Shown here in pieces: positions 27,901 through 34,790 of a stretch of DNA of 64,000 nucleotides. A model generated the notes under the pieces. That model ran no database searches, was not told the DNA's origin, and saw only the letters and a list, made by a program, of their open reading frames with translations. Within the stretch, counting starts at the first letter, position 1; each line of letters begins with the position of its first letter. Origin of the DNA: Tribonema minus (lineage: Eukaryota; Sar; Xanthophyceae; Tribonematales; Tribonemataceae); contig JAFCMP010000036.1 of the NCBI GenBank assembly GCA_017506865.1, positions 310,001-374,000 on the forward strand. Direction: 5' to 3'. The translations under genes were made by a program, and so were the position numbers.

Positions 27901-30528
27901 CAATCCTTGCAAGACTGCCCGTTGGTCTCTGGGGTCTTGACCCAGAGCGGCATCGGAACGCCCTCTGTCACACGTCAAAAGTCCGCTTCTGCACATGAAG
28001 CTTTATCAAACTACAAGTGTCAAAGTACTTCATGGATTTAAATGGTCGCAGCACACATGCGCGGACAGACACTCCATTGCATGCAGCTTTGCTGAACTCA
28101 AGTGTTTGTACGCTCAGGGCAATACATCCTTGTACTTGCTCAGAAAATGCAAAGTGCGCATGCCGCCCGCCCTGCTTTGCCCTCGGCTCATCCTCCTTTA
28201 CACCATGTACTGAGCACTGCTCAGAGCTGTGCTTGTTGACAACGCTTGCCTCGCTCCTGCTCTGACTGCCGCCGTGCCAACAGCGTGGAGCTCTGGCAAG
28301 AACCGCTGTACGACGCGTGGCTGCAACACCGCCGGTGAGTGTCAGTGCCGCGTTGAAGTTAGATTAACTGCCCTGTATGACACGCGGGAAGTGCCGACCG
28401 CCAGAGCAGCGCGCAGGCGTCGCCAATGCCGCCGCAGCAGCACTGGTCGCCACTGTCATTAGTGTCCGTACTGTGTTGAGGATAGAATTACTGAACGGCG
28501 GTGTAGTGCCAGCCAGCCGCACGCAAGCTGCATTCGTCGGCTCTTGGTGCAGCGCCACTTGTGATGAGGGCGACCACTATGCGTCGTTCATGGTGAAAAC
28601 GTGTAAGGTTTAGGGTTCACGTTTGGCTTAAGGCTAGCGTTAGAGTTACAGCGACCACGTGTCGCGAGCCTGGCAGCATGCACGCAACGTCCAGGTCTCC
28701 ATCAATGGGTGCGCCACTCAGCCTAGCACCACGGCTCACAGCAGGTGTGCCGCCAGGTGTGACTGCGTGCACGTTCCACATGAACTCATGATGACTGTGC
28801 TTGAGCAACGCGCCGTACTGCTGGGCATCAGCGCTCAGCAAACGCCCGCAAGCCTGCTTCACTGACACCGGCCGCGGATGCGCGTTTTGCGCCGCGCCGA
28901 GCCGCTATGCGTGCACACACATGCAGTGAGCAGATGTACCGTGTGGTCACTACACAGGGACCTCAAACAAATCTCCATGAAACTGCGTTCAGCATTGTGC
29001 GCGCATAGGCGGAGTCGCCGAACTGCCGCATCGCAAGGAGCCTTCATGCATACTTGCAAATATTTGCACAGGGTGTGCTAAGTTGCTCGACAGCCTTTTC
29101 ACAGGGCTAGGGCCAGGGTGAGAGTTGGAGCCTGAGCGTAATCCTTCAAATACTTCTGAGTCTGCATGTGGTGCGCACAGGGCCGAGCAGCTGAAGTGTG
29201 CATACATCAGCGCAGACATGTGCAGCACTGCTCTGCATTGCCGCCGCTGCGCCGATCTCTTAGCTGCGCTGATGTCGCTCCCGTGCGTGTGCAGGCTACG
29301 CGGGTCAGCCGCCGCTGCTCTCGAGGTAAGCTGAGCCAAAGTCACTATTTCATTATACAGAAGGCGGACATGATCGCGAATTATTTATGACCGTTGGCAT
29401 AGTATGTCGCCCTGCGCACTGCCAGGCTTTATGGGCTGGCACATTGAGTTGGAGTTGACCACAAACACCGCACGAAGAGAAGACTTGGTGCTGCCATATG
29501 CTGCAGCAACAGGTATCGGCTTCTCGAATCTTCGGCCAGTGGCCACATCATCGTGAAATAGTGAACTCTCAGAGGAGTGTCCTCTGTGCGCTCAGAATGA
29601 CAACGCTTGACGAAATCTCGTAGTTGATCTCGTTCGGCCAGGTGCCCGCGCTCTCATGAGTGTTCACGTAGCAGTTTCTTCAAGTCAGCATTGCTCAGCA
29701 TTACAGCTCAGGCCAGGGCCACGCCATCATGATGATGTCGCGCTTTACACAAGCGTCGATGACGCAGCGGACGTTGGACTTGTCTGCCAGGAACGTTGTC
29801 AACATTGCGGGGATCTGTGTGCACGCGCGTAGTGCAACAAGGTGCCAGCGGTGGTTTGCACCGTCCCCTGCTCCTCGACAGCATGCTCTGACTTTGTCTT
29901 AGGGCTAGGGCTGACACAACGTCATTGACCACGGGTGCAGCGCGCGGCGATGCCTTAGCGATAAGGATGCTACACAGCATTGATTGCATCTGTTCCTTTA
30001 AGGTGGGTTTACCAGCAATGTCTGATCACAAACTTACTCCGTTGCAGCAGTGTACTACGAAATTCTTTTTCAACCCAAGCCCTATGGTACAGCGCGGCTG
30101 CATACATGCAGGTGCCCTAGCTCGCTTGAGTGTTTGCACCTGCACGTGCACTCTACTGTGCTGCCACCGTGACCGCAAATGACGCTGCCGCCCGCACCCC
30201 ACGCTGCAAAAATGTAGCGTGCAGTAGGAACCCCGACTGCAACAGCGCGTGCGCGCACATCACCCTTCATGCGCGCTGACCCGAACTTCAACCGCCCCTC
30301 TGCGCCCCGCGCACCAACCGCGCCCTGCAGGACGACAGTGGCTGCGACTCCGGCGGCAGCAGCGACGACGACGGCAGCGGCTTTGACGATGTGCCGCCGC
30401 CGCCGTCTGCAGAAGAGGCGGCGACGCTCCACTCATCGCTGCACTCGCACGCCAGCACTGCTAGCACCAGGAACACTGCCGCCGCGGCTGCGCCGCCGCC
30501 GCCGCTTGGCGCGCTCACGGAGACGTGA
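93..30528 (+). CDS. LRR and WW-domain protein, 36 exons, 5'-partial
   Basis: A very large mosaic gene of about 1,340 codons, entering from the left edge and ending at a TGA (30526-30528). Exons: 93-131, 778-957, 2197-2288, 2862-2940, 3498-3625, 4080-4164, 4835-4936, 5333-5424, 6122-6202, 6710-6793, 7971-8178, 8676-8837, 9925-10020, 10288-10392, 11028-11162, 11805-12002, 13192-13323, 14060-14134, 15470-15630, 16519-16654, 17584-17733, 18087-18187, 18694-18777, 19509-19661, 21150-21293, 21884-21946, 22757-22855, 23569-23730, 24055-24149, 25075-25159, 26012-26110, 27009-27077, 27608-27681, 28284-28334, 29295-29325, 30331-30528. Each has AG before and GT (or GC) after, and phases match at every junction except exon 24 to 25. 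Order: charged N-terminus, LRRs interrupted by a WW-like exon, more LRRs, coiled-coil region, Trp-rich segment, acidic tail. LRRs and WW domains bind proteins; the specific role is unknown. Confidence 0.82.
335..417 (+). repeat. decayed copy of LRR gene exon 1 with upstream intron
   Basis: Bases 378-417 align with exon 1 (93-131) with scattered substitutions, and the preceding intron (TAGACC then TTC) also matches that before exon 1. The offset is about 285 bp. The donor is lost. Confidence 0.65.
1140..1435 (+). repeat. two decayed copies of exon 2 3' end
   Basis: 1140-1199 and 1380-1435 repeat the 3' end of exon 2 (LPQQGLAALPPDV...). The first keeps CAG|GTGGGC and has a one-base loss. The second ends TCT|GTAAGT. 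Period is about 240 bp, and the intron between (TTGAAGTAC-rich) is duplicated too. Confidence 0.85.
2197..5424 (+). CDS. LRR/WW gene exons 3-8: first LRR block
   Basis: Six exons with matching phases encode tandem leucine-rich repeats of the xxLxxLxLxxNxLxxLP type: exon 3 (LGGLRRVNLPRNELKQL), exon 4 (MNLSGNGLTALPAEMG), exon 5 (LRLEQNRLSSLPDSLLRLP then LRRLNLRENSFAALP), exon 6 (LEWLDVSSNMLSALP) and exon 7 (LDLDNNSMPHLAIPPAL, ending in an Ala/Arg run). Exon 8 (5333-5424) is a non-LRR spacer with three Cys. Exon 3 is the weakest call, as its LRR signature is imperfect, but its phase-2 end fits exon 4 exactly. Exon 7 uses the acceptor ending at 4834, the one that keeps phase 0; an earlier AG after TTGC at 4800 does not. 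Confidence 0.8.
3324..3364 (+). repeat. decayed 5' copy of exon 5 with acceptor
   Basis: TTGGCCGCAG acceptor plus the first ~34 bases of exon 5 recur about 165 bp upstream of the real acceptor at 3497, with small deletions; the copy encodes LEQNRLS before stopping. Confidence 0.8.
4326..4359 (+). repeat. interstitial CCCTAA tract
   Basis: Five near-perfect CCCTAA units within the LRR gene intron after exon 6. Confidence 0.95.
6122..6202 (+). CDS. LRR/WW gene exon 9: WW-domain-like exon
   Basis: The exon encodes a WW-like core: the first Trp in FEWSSVPDP, then GRVTYLNNVNGDRR, matching the G-x-x-Y-x-N-x-x-x-x-x pattern of WW domains that bind proline-rich ligands. It starts after GCGCAG with one base completing Arg and ends at AG|GTGCGT (phase 2). 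The exon it joins by phase (6710-6793) does not supply the usual second Trp, so this WW domain is either degenerate or an extra exon has been missed in 6203-6709. Confidence 0.7.
6710..8837 (+). CDS. LRR/WW gene exons 10-12: second LRR block
   Basis: Exon 10 (6710-6793), exon 11 (7971-8178) and exon 12 (8676-8837) encode four to five clean leucine-rich repeats. Motifs include LTCLKANRNRLR joined to SLPASVCHC, LTRLEASRNFLEALPAEMG, LETLLLDKNCLSQLPGSF, LKELSVASNYFVELPEF, LEQLRIGSNQLQRLPYAL and LRELHLHDNPLVDPP. The repeat runs unbroken across both junctions, which supports the splice choice strongly. The start of exon 11 at 7971 (after CCACGGCAG) is needed to complete the repeat; the later AG at 7999-8000 would break it. 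Confidence 0.88.
6981..7238 (+). repeat. two decayed copies of exon 10 3' end with donor
   Basis: 6981-7016 and 7203-7238 repeat the exon 10 end (CLKANRNRLR) with intact donors CAG|GTGAGC and CAG|GTAAAC. Intron bases after the donor (TAGGCCTTG...) are copied as well. Spacing is about 222 bp. Confidence 0.9.
7476..7530 (+). repeat. poly-G tract
   Basis: An uninterrupted run of more than 20 G after a G-rich lead, in the intron between LRR exons 10 and 11. Comparable G runs occur at 31271-31302 and 35038-35056. Confidence 0.9.
8934..9315 (+). repeat. three decayed copies of exon 12 3' end
   Basis: 8934-8984, 9128-9149 and 9264-9315 repeat the LHDNPLVDPPASLLLQ end of exon 12, each followed by GGTGC and a C-rich tract like that after the true donor at 8838. 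Copies lose frame progressively. Confidence 0.88.
9704..9838 (+). repeat. two decayed 5' copies of exon 13 with acceptors
   Basis: 9704-9742 and 9810-9838 repeat the 5' part of exon 13 (GTDALLFECR...), each directly after a CAG. They lie 221 and 115 bp upstream of the true exon start at 9925. Confidence 0.85.
9925..11162 (+). CDS. LRR/WW gene exons 13-15: inter-LRR region
   Basis: Exon 13 (9925-10020) encodes a helical basic segment containing LLFECRKRYYAQQKGLPP. Exon 14 (10288-10392) encodes a mixed-charge helix (LVPEFNAKLQAALDRAAKC). Exon 15 (11028-11162) returns to a leucine-rich pattern (LTSLRLDTNAIGPGPLEW) and ends with a Pro-rich piece. All three are phase 0 at both ends. No named domain is recognised in exons 13 and 14; helical content and position suggest a cap or insertion between LRR solenoids (inference). 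Confidence 0.8.
11805..16654 (+). CDS. LRR/WW gene exons 16-20: third LRR block
   Basis: Exons 16-20 carry the longest LRR run: LRVLSLKGCGLRDVGDGV and LRELLLERNRLTALPPAL (exon 16), LDLCENRIMDLPADVG and LRQLELSGNRLELLPESI (17), LHTLTLANNLLAALPTSI (18), LDVDGNRLARLPPGFG and further repeats (19), then NNLLELPEAF and the C-terminal cap LELNPLLNPPVEIVAEG (20). Phases match at all four junctions. Exons 16, 17, 19 and 20 are each followed by tandem decayed copies of their 3' ends, and exon 19 also has a 5' copy; the complete exon is taken as the real one. Confidence 0.88.
12003..12720 (+). repeat. tandem ~300-bp intron units with exon 16 end copy
   Basis: The intron after exon 16 repeats itself: the segment around 12030-12110 recurs at 12345-12430 and again, weaker, at 12610-12680. 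A copy of the exon 16 end (ALLALNQLE) lies at 12546-12592 and ends GAG|GTCCAC; a shorter trace is at 12290-12315. Confidence 0.75.
13340..13600 (+). repeat. decayed copies of exon 17 3' end
   Basis: 13399-13435 and 13563-13597 match the exon 17 end (LLPESICSLRQ). The intron piece containing TCCGCTCATTT also appears twice (around 13358 and 13465). Period is roughly 100-160 bp. Confidence 0.75.
15146..15460 (+). repeat. tandem intron units with exon 19 5' copy
   Basis: A 60-130 bp unit (TTGAGATCAGSCTTTCATAC, then a CAAAGTAYTG core and CTCACACTAT) occurs about four times before exon 19. The third unit is followed at 15332-15390 by a copy of the exon 19 start (VLDIGGNRLARLPPS). The fourth leads into the true acceptor at 15469. 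Confidence 0.85.
15728..16153 (+). repeat. three decayed copies of exon 19 3' end with donors
   Basis: 15728-15799, 15892-15966 and about 16093-16153 repeat the exon 19 end (LTPNLHASLKRLWLSR). Donors are GAG|GTGAGC, GCG|GTGATT and GAG|GTCATC. Spacing from the true donor is 169, 167 and 187 bp in turn. Decay increases with distance. Confidence 0.92.
16714..17045 (+). repeat. three decayed copies of exon 20 3' end with donors
   Basis: 16714-16777, 16841-16906 and 16981-17045 repeat the exon 20 end (LNPLLNPPVEIVAEGTAAVA). Donors are AAG|GTTAGT, CAG|GTGCGT and CAG|GTGGGT. Spacing is 123, 129 and 139 bp. A TTGAAGTAC motif lies between units. Confidence 0.93.
17584..19671 (+). CDS. LRR/WW gene exons 21-24: helical region and Pro-rich linker
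   Basis: Exon 21 (17584-17733) and 22 (18087-18187) encode alpha-helical, Ala/Asp-rich sequence (YLTADDLKQ, then NPLSAVDVADRITALRR). Exon 23 (18694-18777) encodes FHEAILTGLRNRLEVHERTQ, and exon 24 starts at 19509 and ends in a Pro-rich linker. The 3' end of exon 24 is uncertain. CAG|GCAAGA at 19661/19662 is an excellent GC donor but leaves phase 2, while the next found exon is phase 0. A GT after 19671 (GCT|GTCACG) restores the phase but is a poor donor. A small missed exon in 19672-21149 is the other option. Confidence 0.72.
17821..17926 (+). repeat. decayed copy of exon 21 3' half
   Basis: The copy matches AGFEADAARLAPEAEDVLTG with a frame break after the GGGGGG run, then resumes and ends CAG|GTAAAT, about 193 bp after the true donor. 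Confidence 0.92.
19996..20560 (+). repeat. cluster of degenerate TTAGGG tracts
   Basis: Three TTAGGG-like runs (19996-20037, 20184-20218, 20521-20560) in one intron, mixed with variants such as TTAGGC and TAAGGG. A single CCCTAACCCTAA is at 19474-19485, just before exon 24. Confidence 0.9.
21150..25159 (+). CDS. LRR/WW gene exons 25-30: coiled-coil region
   Basis: Exon 25 (21150-21293) encodes a compact Cys-rich segment (YEPCECVNWDTGQLIHHPPG). Exons 26-30 (21884-21946, 22757-22855, 23569-23730, 24055-24149, 25075-25159) encode long charged helices typical of coiled coils: EERARRRAEERE, IKAELRKRK, LQAKAKREVLTYQELRK and an Ala/Glu-rich heptad stretch, ending RKYACMRCRE. All junctions are phase-compatible. 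Exon 28 has a C-rich tract upstream of its acceptor. Coiled coils suggest oligomerisation or a structural role; no enzyme motif is visible. Confidence 0.8.
22645..22975 (-). repeat. dispersed repeat family R1, partial copies 4 and 5
   Basis: 22645-22735 and 22928-22975, in LRR gene introns flanking exon 27, match the right part of R1 in inverted orientation (AATCAAAAGATCGTACAGC etc.). The second is probably a by-product of tandem duplication of the exon 27 region. Confidence 0.75.
22986..23265 (+). repeat. two decayed copies of exon 27 3' end
   Basis: 22986-23034 and 23244-23265 repeat GTRQIKAELRKRK of exon 27. Both keep AAG|GTCAGC, the same donor as the true exon at 22855. Confidence 0.93.
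25253..25436 (+). repeat. two decayed copies of exon 30 3' end
   Basis: 25253-25301 (GAG|GTGAGC kept) and 25391-25436 (donor lost) repeat ARAQLVRKYACMRCRE of exon 30. The intron segment CTTCAAACTTGAAGTGCTTC is also repeated between them. Confidence 0.92.
25845..25925 (+). repeat. decayed 5' copy of exon 31 with acceptor
   Basis: The sequence CTGAACTGAGCGCTGC through GTGCAG and the first exon 31 bases (VEDRHQH) recurs here, about 114 bp upstream of the true acceptor at 26011. Both intron and exon parts match. Confidence 0.9.
26012..30528 (+). CDS. LRR/WW gene exons 31-36: Trp-rich segment and acidic C-terminus
   Basis: Exons 31-35 (26012-26110, 27009-27077, 27608-27681, 28284-28334, 29295-29325) encode a hydrophilic segment with spaced Trp residues (RPWDGTDGDANHFLEWGL, VPLWQRYSWDD, VELWQEPLYDAWLQHRR). 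The last exon (30331-30528) encodes a low-complexity acidic Asp/Ser/Gly stretch, a Pro run and a Ser/Ala/Thr tail ending LGALTET before TGA. Exon 35 is only 31 nt and depends on phase agreement with both neighbours. The acidic tail resembles a disordered C-terminus. Confidence 0.75.
26836..26905 (+). repeat. decayed 5' copy of exon 32 with acceptor
   Basis: CGCAG followed by CGCAGCGACGTCATTGTGCC matches the exon 32 start (RNDVTVPH) about 127 bp upstream of the true exon; the flanking GCATGTGCTGAGC also matches. Confidence 0.85.
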
Positions 30529-32191
30529 CGTGCGGGGCGCAGCAACGTTCACCGAACTGTAGTGCTGGGCAACTGCTGCGTGCCTCTGCTACTGACTGCG
30601 CAGTGCTCATTATGACCACACAACGTGTCACTTAATGGCAGCCTGTGCTCTGCCGTGAACTGCCTGTGCTCTGCCAAACTTGCTTTGCTGCAGCTGGTCG
30701 CTTACGGAGCTCTTACTTACTGTTGTCCATTGAATTTAAACGCCAACACTCTTGTCACTCTATGTGTGAAGATGCGTAGCTTGTTGTACAGACAATAATT
30801 CAACTACGCAGCAACATTGCATCTCTACATCCTACCTCTTTCCCCATGTACGTGCTGCATTGATCGTCGGGTGTATTATGAGCTCTTGCCAACTTGAAAG
30901 GGCGATGCCCGCTCTGGAACTTGTCACTGTGCAGCACATCCGCTTACTCATGCTGTGCAGGCGCTGTTGCTGCTGTGCATGTCATTGCACCTGCCCGCCT
31001 CAACCCCTAGCTCCAGCCCTAACGGCAGCCCTTATAGTAGCTTCACAATTGCGATAAAAATTGCTGTGTCCAACGTTCAAAGGCGCCAGTGACACCCCTA
31101 TGCTTATTGCACAACCAACCGAGTGAACAGCTGCGGCAGTTGCAAAAGGTACTGCATCAAATGCGGCAAACTTTACTGGTATTCCGAATTGATTGGAGTC
31201 AAGAGGCATCAGCTACTGTCAGAACCTTGAGGCAGACTGCGCTAGGCGGTTGCTACAGGGTCAAGCGGGCTGGGGGGGGGGGGGGGGGGGGGGGCGGGGG
31301 CGGGGCAGGGAATGCGTCTGCGCATGTGGGGAGATCTGCATGGAGGGGAGCCATGATGATGCCAATTTGCACACTTACCAGAAGCGCTTTAATGTACGCA
31401 CCAAAAGCCTGTGCTTGGGCCGTTGCGTCAGCTATGTCAATCGCTGCAATCAAAAAACTTTGAGAAGCCCTAGGCACTAATGCGCTAATGCATCAGCTCT
31501 CACATCTTGTTGCTTAGCAGTTGCATCCTCTGGTCTGCTGCCACCGTTGTGCTGGATCAAAGTGTTTGCAAACACAACGCAGTTTCACGCCGGTACGTCA
31601 CCTTCTGAACTTTGACGTGCTTCAACTCCTACAGCGAGAGAGAGAGCGAAGAGAGAGAAGAAAAGCAGAGGCGCGAGGTTGGCGATGGATAAGCGAGGCA
31701 GCCGTCGCCATCTGACGCTTAGGAATTCGGCGCAGGTATGTCATCGCTAATGTCATCGATAGGAATGAAGTAAGATCCGCGCCCTTGCGTTGCGCCCTAA
31801 GATCGGGCCCGATGCAGCCTGAGTGTTCACCAGTAGCTAGCTGTTGTTGTAGCGCAAGTGACACGCTGCGTTGAGCTGTCGGCCACTGCTTACACTTGTA
31901 AGTCAAGCTTGAGAAGGCGATTTGTTGGCAACTAGACTCTGCTTGCGCGCTAGACCAGCAACATCTTTGGTGTAATCTACCCATTGTAGCCTGCCAACTA
32001 CGGCTGTTTCTGGCAGCATGCATTTTTCTTGTCTTTAATCAGTCCAGGTGGTGCTGATTAAATGTGAATAGATGTATGTAGCTGTGGTCAGAGTGTGCTA
32101 CTCCTTAGTCTGCGAAAGTCGCAGCACAAGTGCAGTTGCTCAATGCTGTCTGCTCCCACCTTTTCTGTTGAATTCATCCTTGGCTCAGGCC
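30529..32191. other. intergenic, no supported gene
   Basis: The stretch between the LRR/WW gene stop and the ankyrin ORF holds a G homopolymer run (about 31271-31302), a GA-rich purine tract at 31634-31666, and no ORF with recognisable homology or exon chain. Confidence 0.6.
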
Positions 32192-33415
32192 ATGAGTCTG
32201 CCAAACCTGAGTCAGCGGGCATCGCCGCTAGCGGCAGCTGTGTTCGACCTGCACGCCCTCTGCAACCGGATACTTCAGGGCCTCAGACCCAGCGTCATGC
32301 TTCGGACCACCTGCAAGCAGTTCAGAGACACGGTAGACGCCAGCAGCGATGGACCCCCCCGCACGTTCGCCGAAGACGGCGTCGCCAACATCACAGTGCT
32401 CAGATGGGCGCTGCTGAGCGGTCTGGAGCCGGCAGCGGCTCTCACCGCCTGTGTGCGCAGCCGGAAAGTTGAAGTTCTCGGCGAGCTGCTTCGCCTCTAC
32501 CCCGCGTCAGCCCTCCGCAGAAGCCACTGCACAATGAAACTGGCAGCAGGCGCCGGCCGCCTCCCCATACTGGAGTGTCTGCAGGCCAACGGCTTCCGTT
32601 TCAACGTGAAGGTGAGCCACGCCGCGGCCTAGCGCGGCCACCTCGATGTGCTGCGGTGGCTTCGCCGCAACCGCTGCCCGTGGGACGAGGGCACATGCTC
32701 CGCAGCGGCGGGAGGCGGGCACCTCAAGACACTTCGGTGGCCGCGCAAACACGGCTGCCCCTGGCACGTGACGGCGTGCTCTAGGGCGGCGGAGAAAGGG
32801 CACCTCCCGGTGCTCCGGTGGCTGCTTCGCCGCGGCTGCCCCTGGGACGCGTACATCTGCACTTTCGCGGCGGAGGGCGGGCATCTCGAGGTGATCAAGT
32901 GGGCACACGCCAATGGCTCCCCCTGGGACGAGACGGTATGCTCTTCAGCTGCAAGGGGCGGGCACTTTGAGGTGCTTCAGTGGGCGCGCAGTCATGGCTG
33001 CCCCTGGGACGAGCGCGTGTGCACCTGTGCGGCGGCTCGTGGGCACATGGCGATGCTGCAGTGGGCGCGCGCCAACGGCTGCCCCTGGGACTACCGCGCG
33101 TGCGTCGAGGCGGCAGGGTTCGGGCACCTCGAGGTGCTCCAGTGGCTGCGCGTCAATGGCTGCCCCTGGCACGAGAGCGCATGCTCTGTGGCAGCACACG
33201 GGGGGCATTTCGAAGTGCTCCAGTGGCTACATAGCAACGGCTGCCCCTGGGATGAGTCAACATGTGCTTCAGCCGCACAAGGCGGGCAGCTGGAGGTGCT
33301 CCAGTGGTTGCGAGCCAATGGCTGCCCCTGGGACGAGTCCGCTCGTCGATTGGCGCTGATGACGAAGCAATTTCAGGTGCTCGAGTGGTTGCAAGCCAAT
33401 GGCTGGCCGCGATAA
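32192..33415 (+). pseudogene. GCPWD-type ankyrin-repeat protein with in-frame TAG
   Basis: An intronless reading frame of about 407 codons from ATG 32192 to TAA 33413-33415, interrupted only by TAG at 32630-32632. The N-terminal ~100 residues have a weak F-box-like look (CNRILQGLRP, then TTCKQFRDTV). From there on come about ten ankyrin repeats of ~27 residues with the signature GHLEVLQWARANGCPWDE; this type is expanded in several protist and algal genomes and mediates protein binding. The stop sits in the helix of the first clear repeat at a position where a later repeat has Gln, so CAG to TAG is the simplest origin. The frame is the same on both sides. It may be a recent pseudogene, a sequencing error, or two annotated ORFs (32192-32632 and 32648-33415). 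Confidence 0.85.
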
Positions 33416-34790
33416 ATGTATCGGTTCACACTGGGCCATTGAATGAATGTGTGCGATGATTCGGCGTCCCTGTGCACTGCGCTGTCTGCGGCAGCACCCC
33501 CGTTGCAGCCCGCTTTGTGTTGATGACAGCGTGCACTGCACTAAATGTTTGGTGATGAGCAGCTCTCAGGGTTTGCTGCTGCCGCAAATGGCATGTACTT
33601 GCTTTTACTTTGTTTCGGCAGGGCGTGACAATGCCCAGATGATCACTGGCGCTTGCTGAGGCTTGCTATCTACAAGGCATCCTTGTCACAAATTTCAAAC
33701 TGCAAACTGCTCAAGCAGTTGATGCATCCTGTGAAGTAGTATTTAGGACACAAGGCCAGCTTCGCACAGACCAGCTCGGCCGATGATCATCCCCTCCAAT
33801 CGCTGTTAGTTCGTCATCATCACGCCTAAGTAGAGCATAGTGCAATCTCAGCCCGCGCTACATGCCTGCTCACAGCGCGCCAGGGTTCCAGACATCGCGC
33901 GAGTGCTCCACAAGGGGTGTTTGATGTGCAGATACCTTGCAAGGTGCGAATCAGATCAGCGATACCAATGAGGCCCATTCACATATTTTGTGAGGTGTGC
34001 AGCAGAGACGCTTGCCAGCACGGTGCAAAGAAGGGCGCACACATCAAGGGTGTTTACAGCACTGCACTGGCAAGTCACCAAAACTTCAACTCCAGTGTGC
34101 GCATCCACGCAGGCACTCAAGCGTCGGCACAATGTGCAGCGCTTCATGCAGAGCAGTTCACAATCGAGTTCAAATCATTCGTTGTCATTCAGCAATAAGA
34201 ATTGGCGGAAGCATAGCAGTATATACACATGCGCGCTAAGGTTACATGTCAAGCGGTATAGTACCAATACGCGCTCGTGACGTAATTGCGCCATCGCCCA
34301 AACCGGGGCGTGCAGCCGCTGCCGCCATTGCAGATGCCACAGCGCTATGCATTACAGCAGCCCCGCTCGCCGCGAGCGCGGCACGGCGGCGGTGACCATG
34401 CCGTAGCAGAGGCGCCGCAGGTCCTTTCATGTGATTGATCTTTGCCAATCAATGCGCGCATTGCACGCGGCGGCGGTGGCCGCGACAGAAGCGTGGCTTC
34501 TCGTCCAAGGCTGCCGTGGTGATGGCCCCTCCCCAGTGCGCACCTGCCACCGCCGGCGCCGCACTGAGCGGCTGTTGTTGCACCGGCGCACTCAACAGAG
34601 ACGCCAGCAACACCGGCGGCAGCGGCGGCGACGCACGAGACCACCAGCGCAGCGCAGACATACGCCCCAAATCGGCAGAATGCCTCCCTCAGACGCGGCC
34701 TCCCCTCACAACGGCGGCGGCGGCGACAGCGTGACGCAGCGGCTGGACCAGCGCAAGCGCGCGCTACGACGACGACGATGCAGGTGACGA
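33416..34790. other. intergenic between convergent genes
   Basis: This lies between the ankyrin ORF (+) and the AIG2-like gene (-). Long GC-rich frames exist on both strands at 34345-34790 but encode only low-complexity Arg/Ala sequence. I see no gene. Confidence 0.55.
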
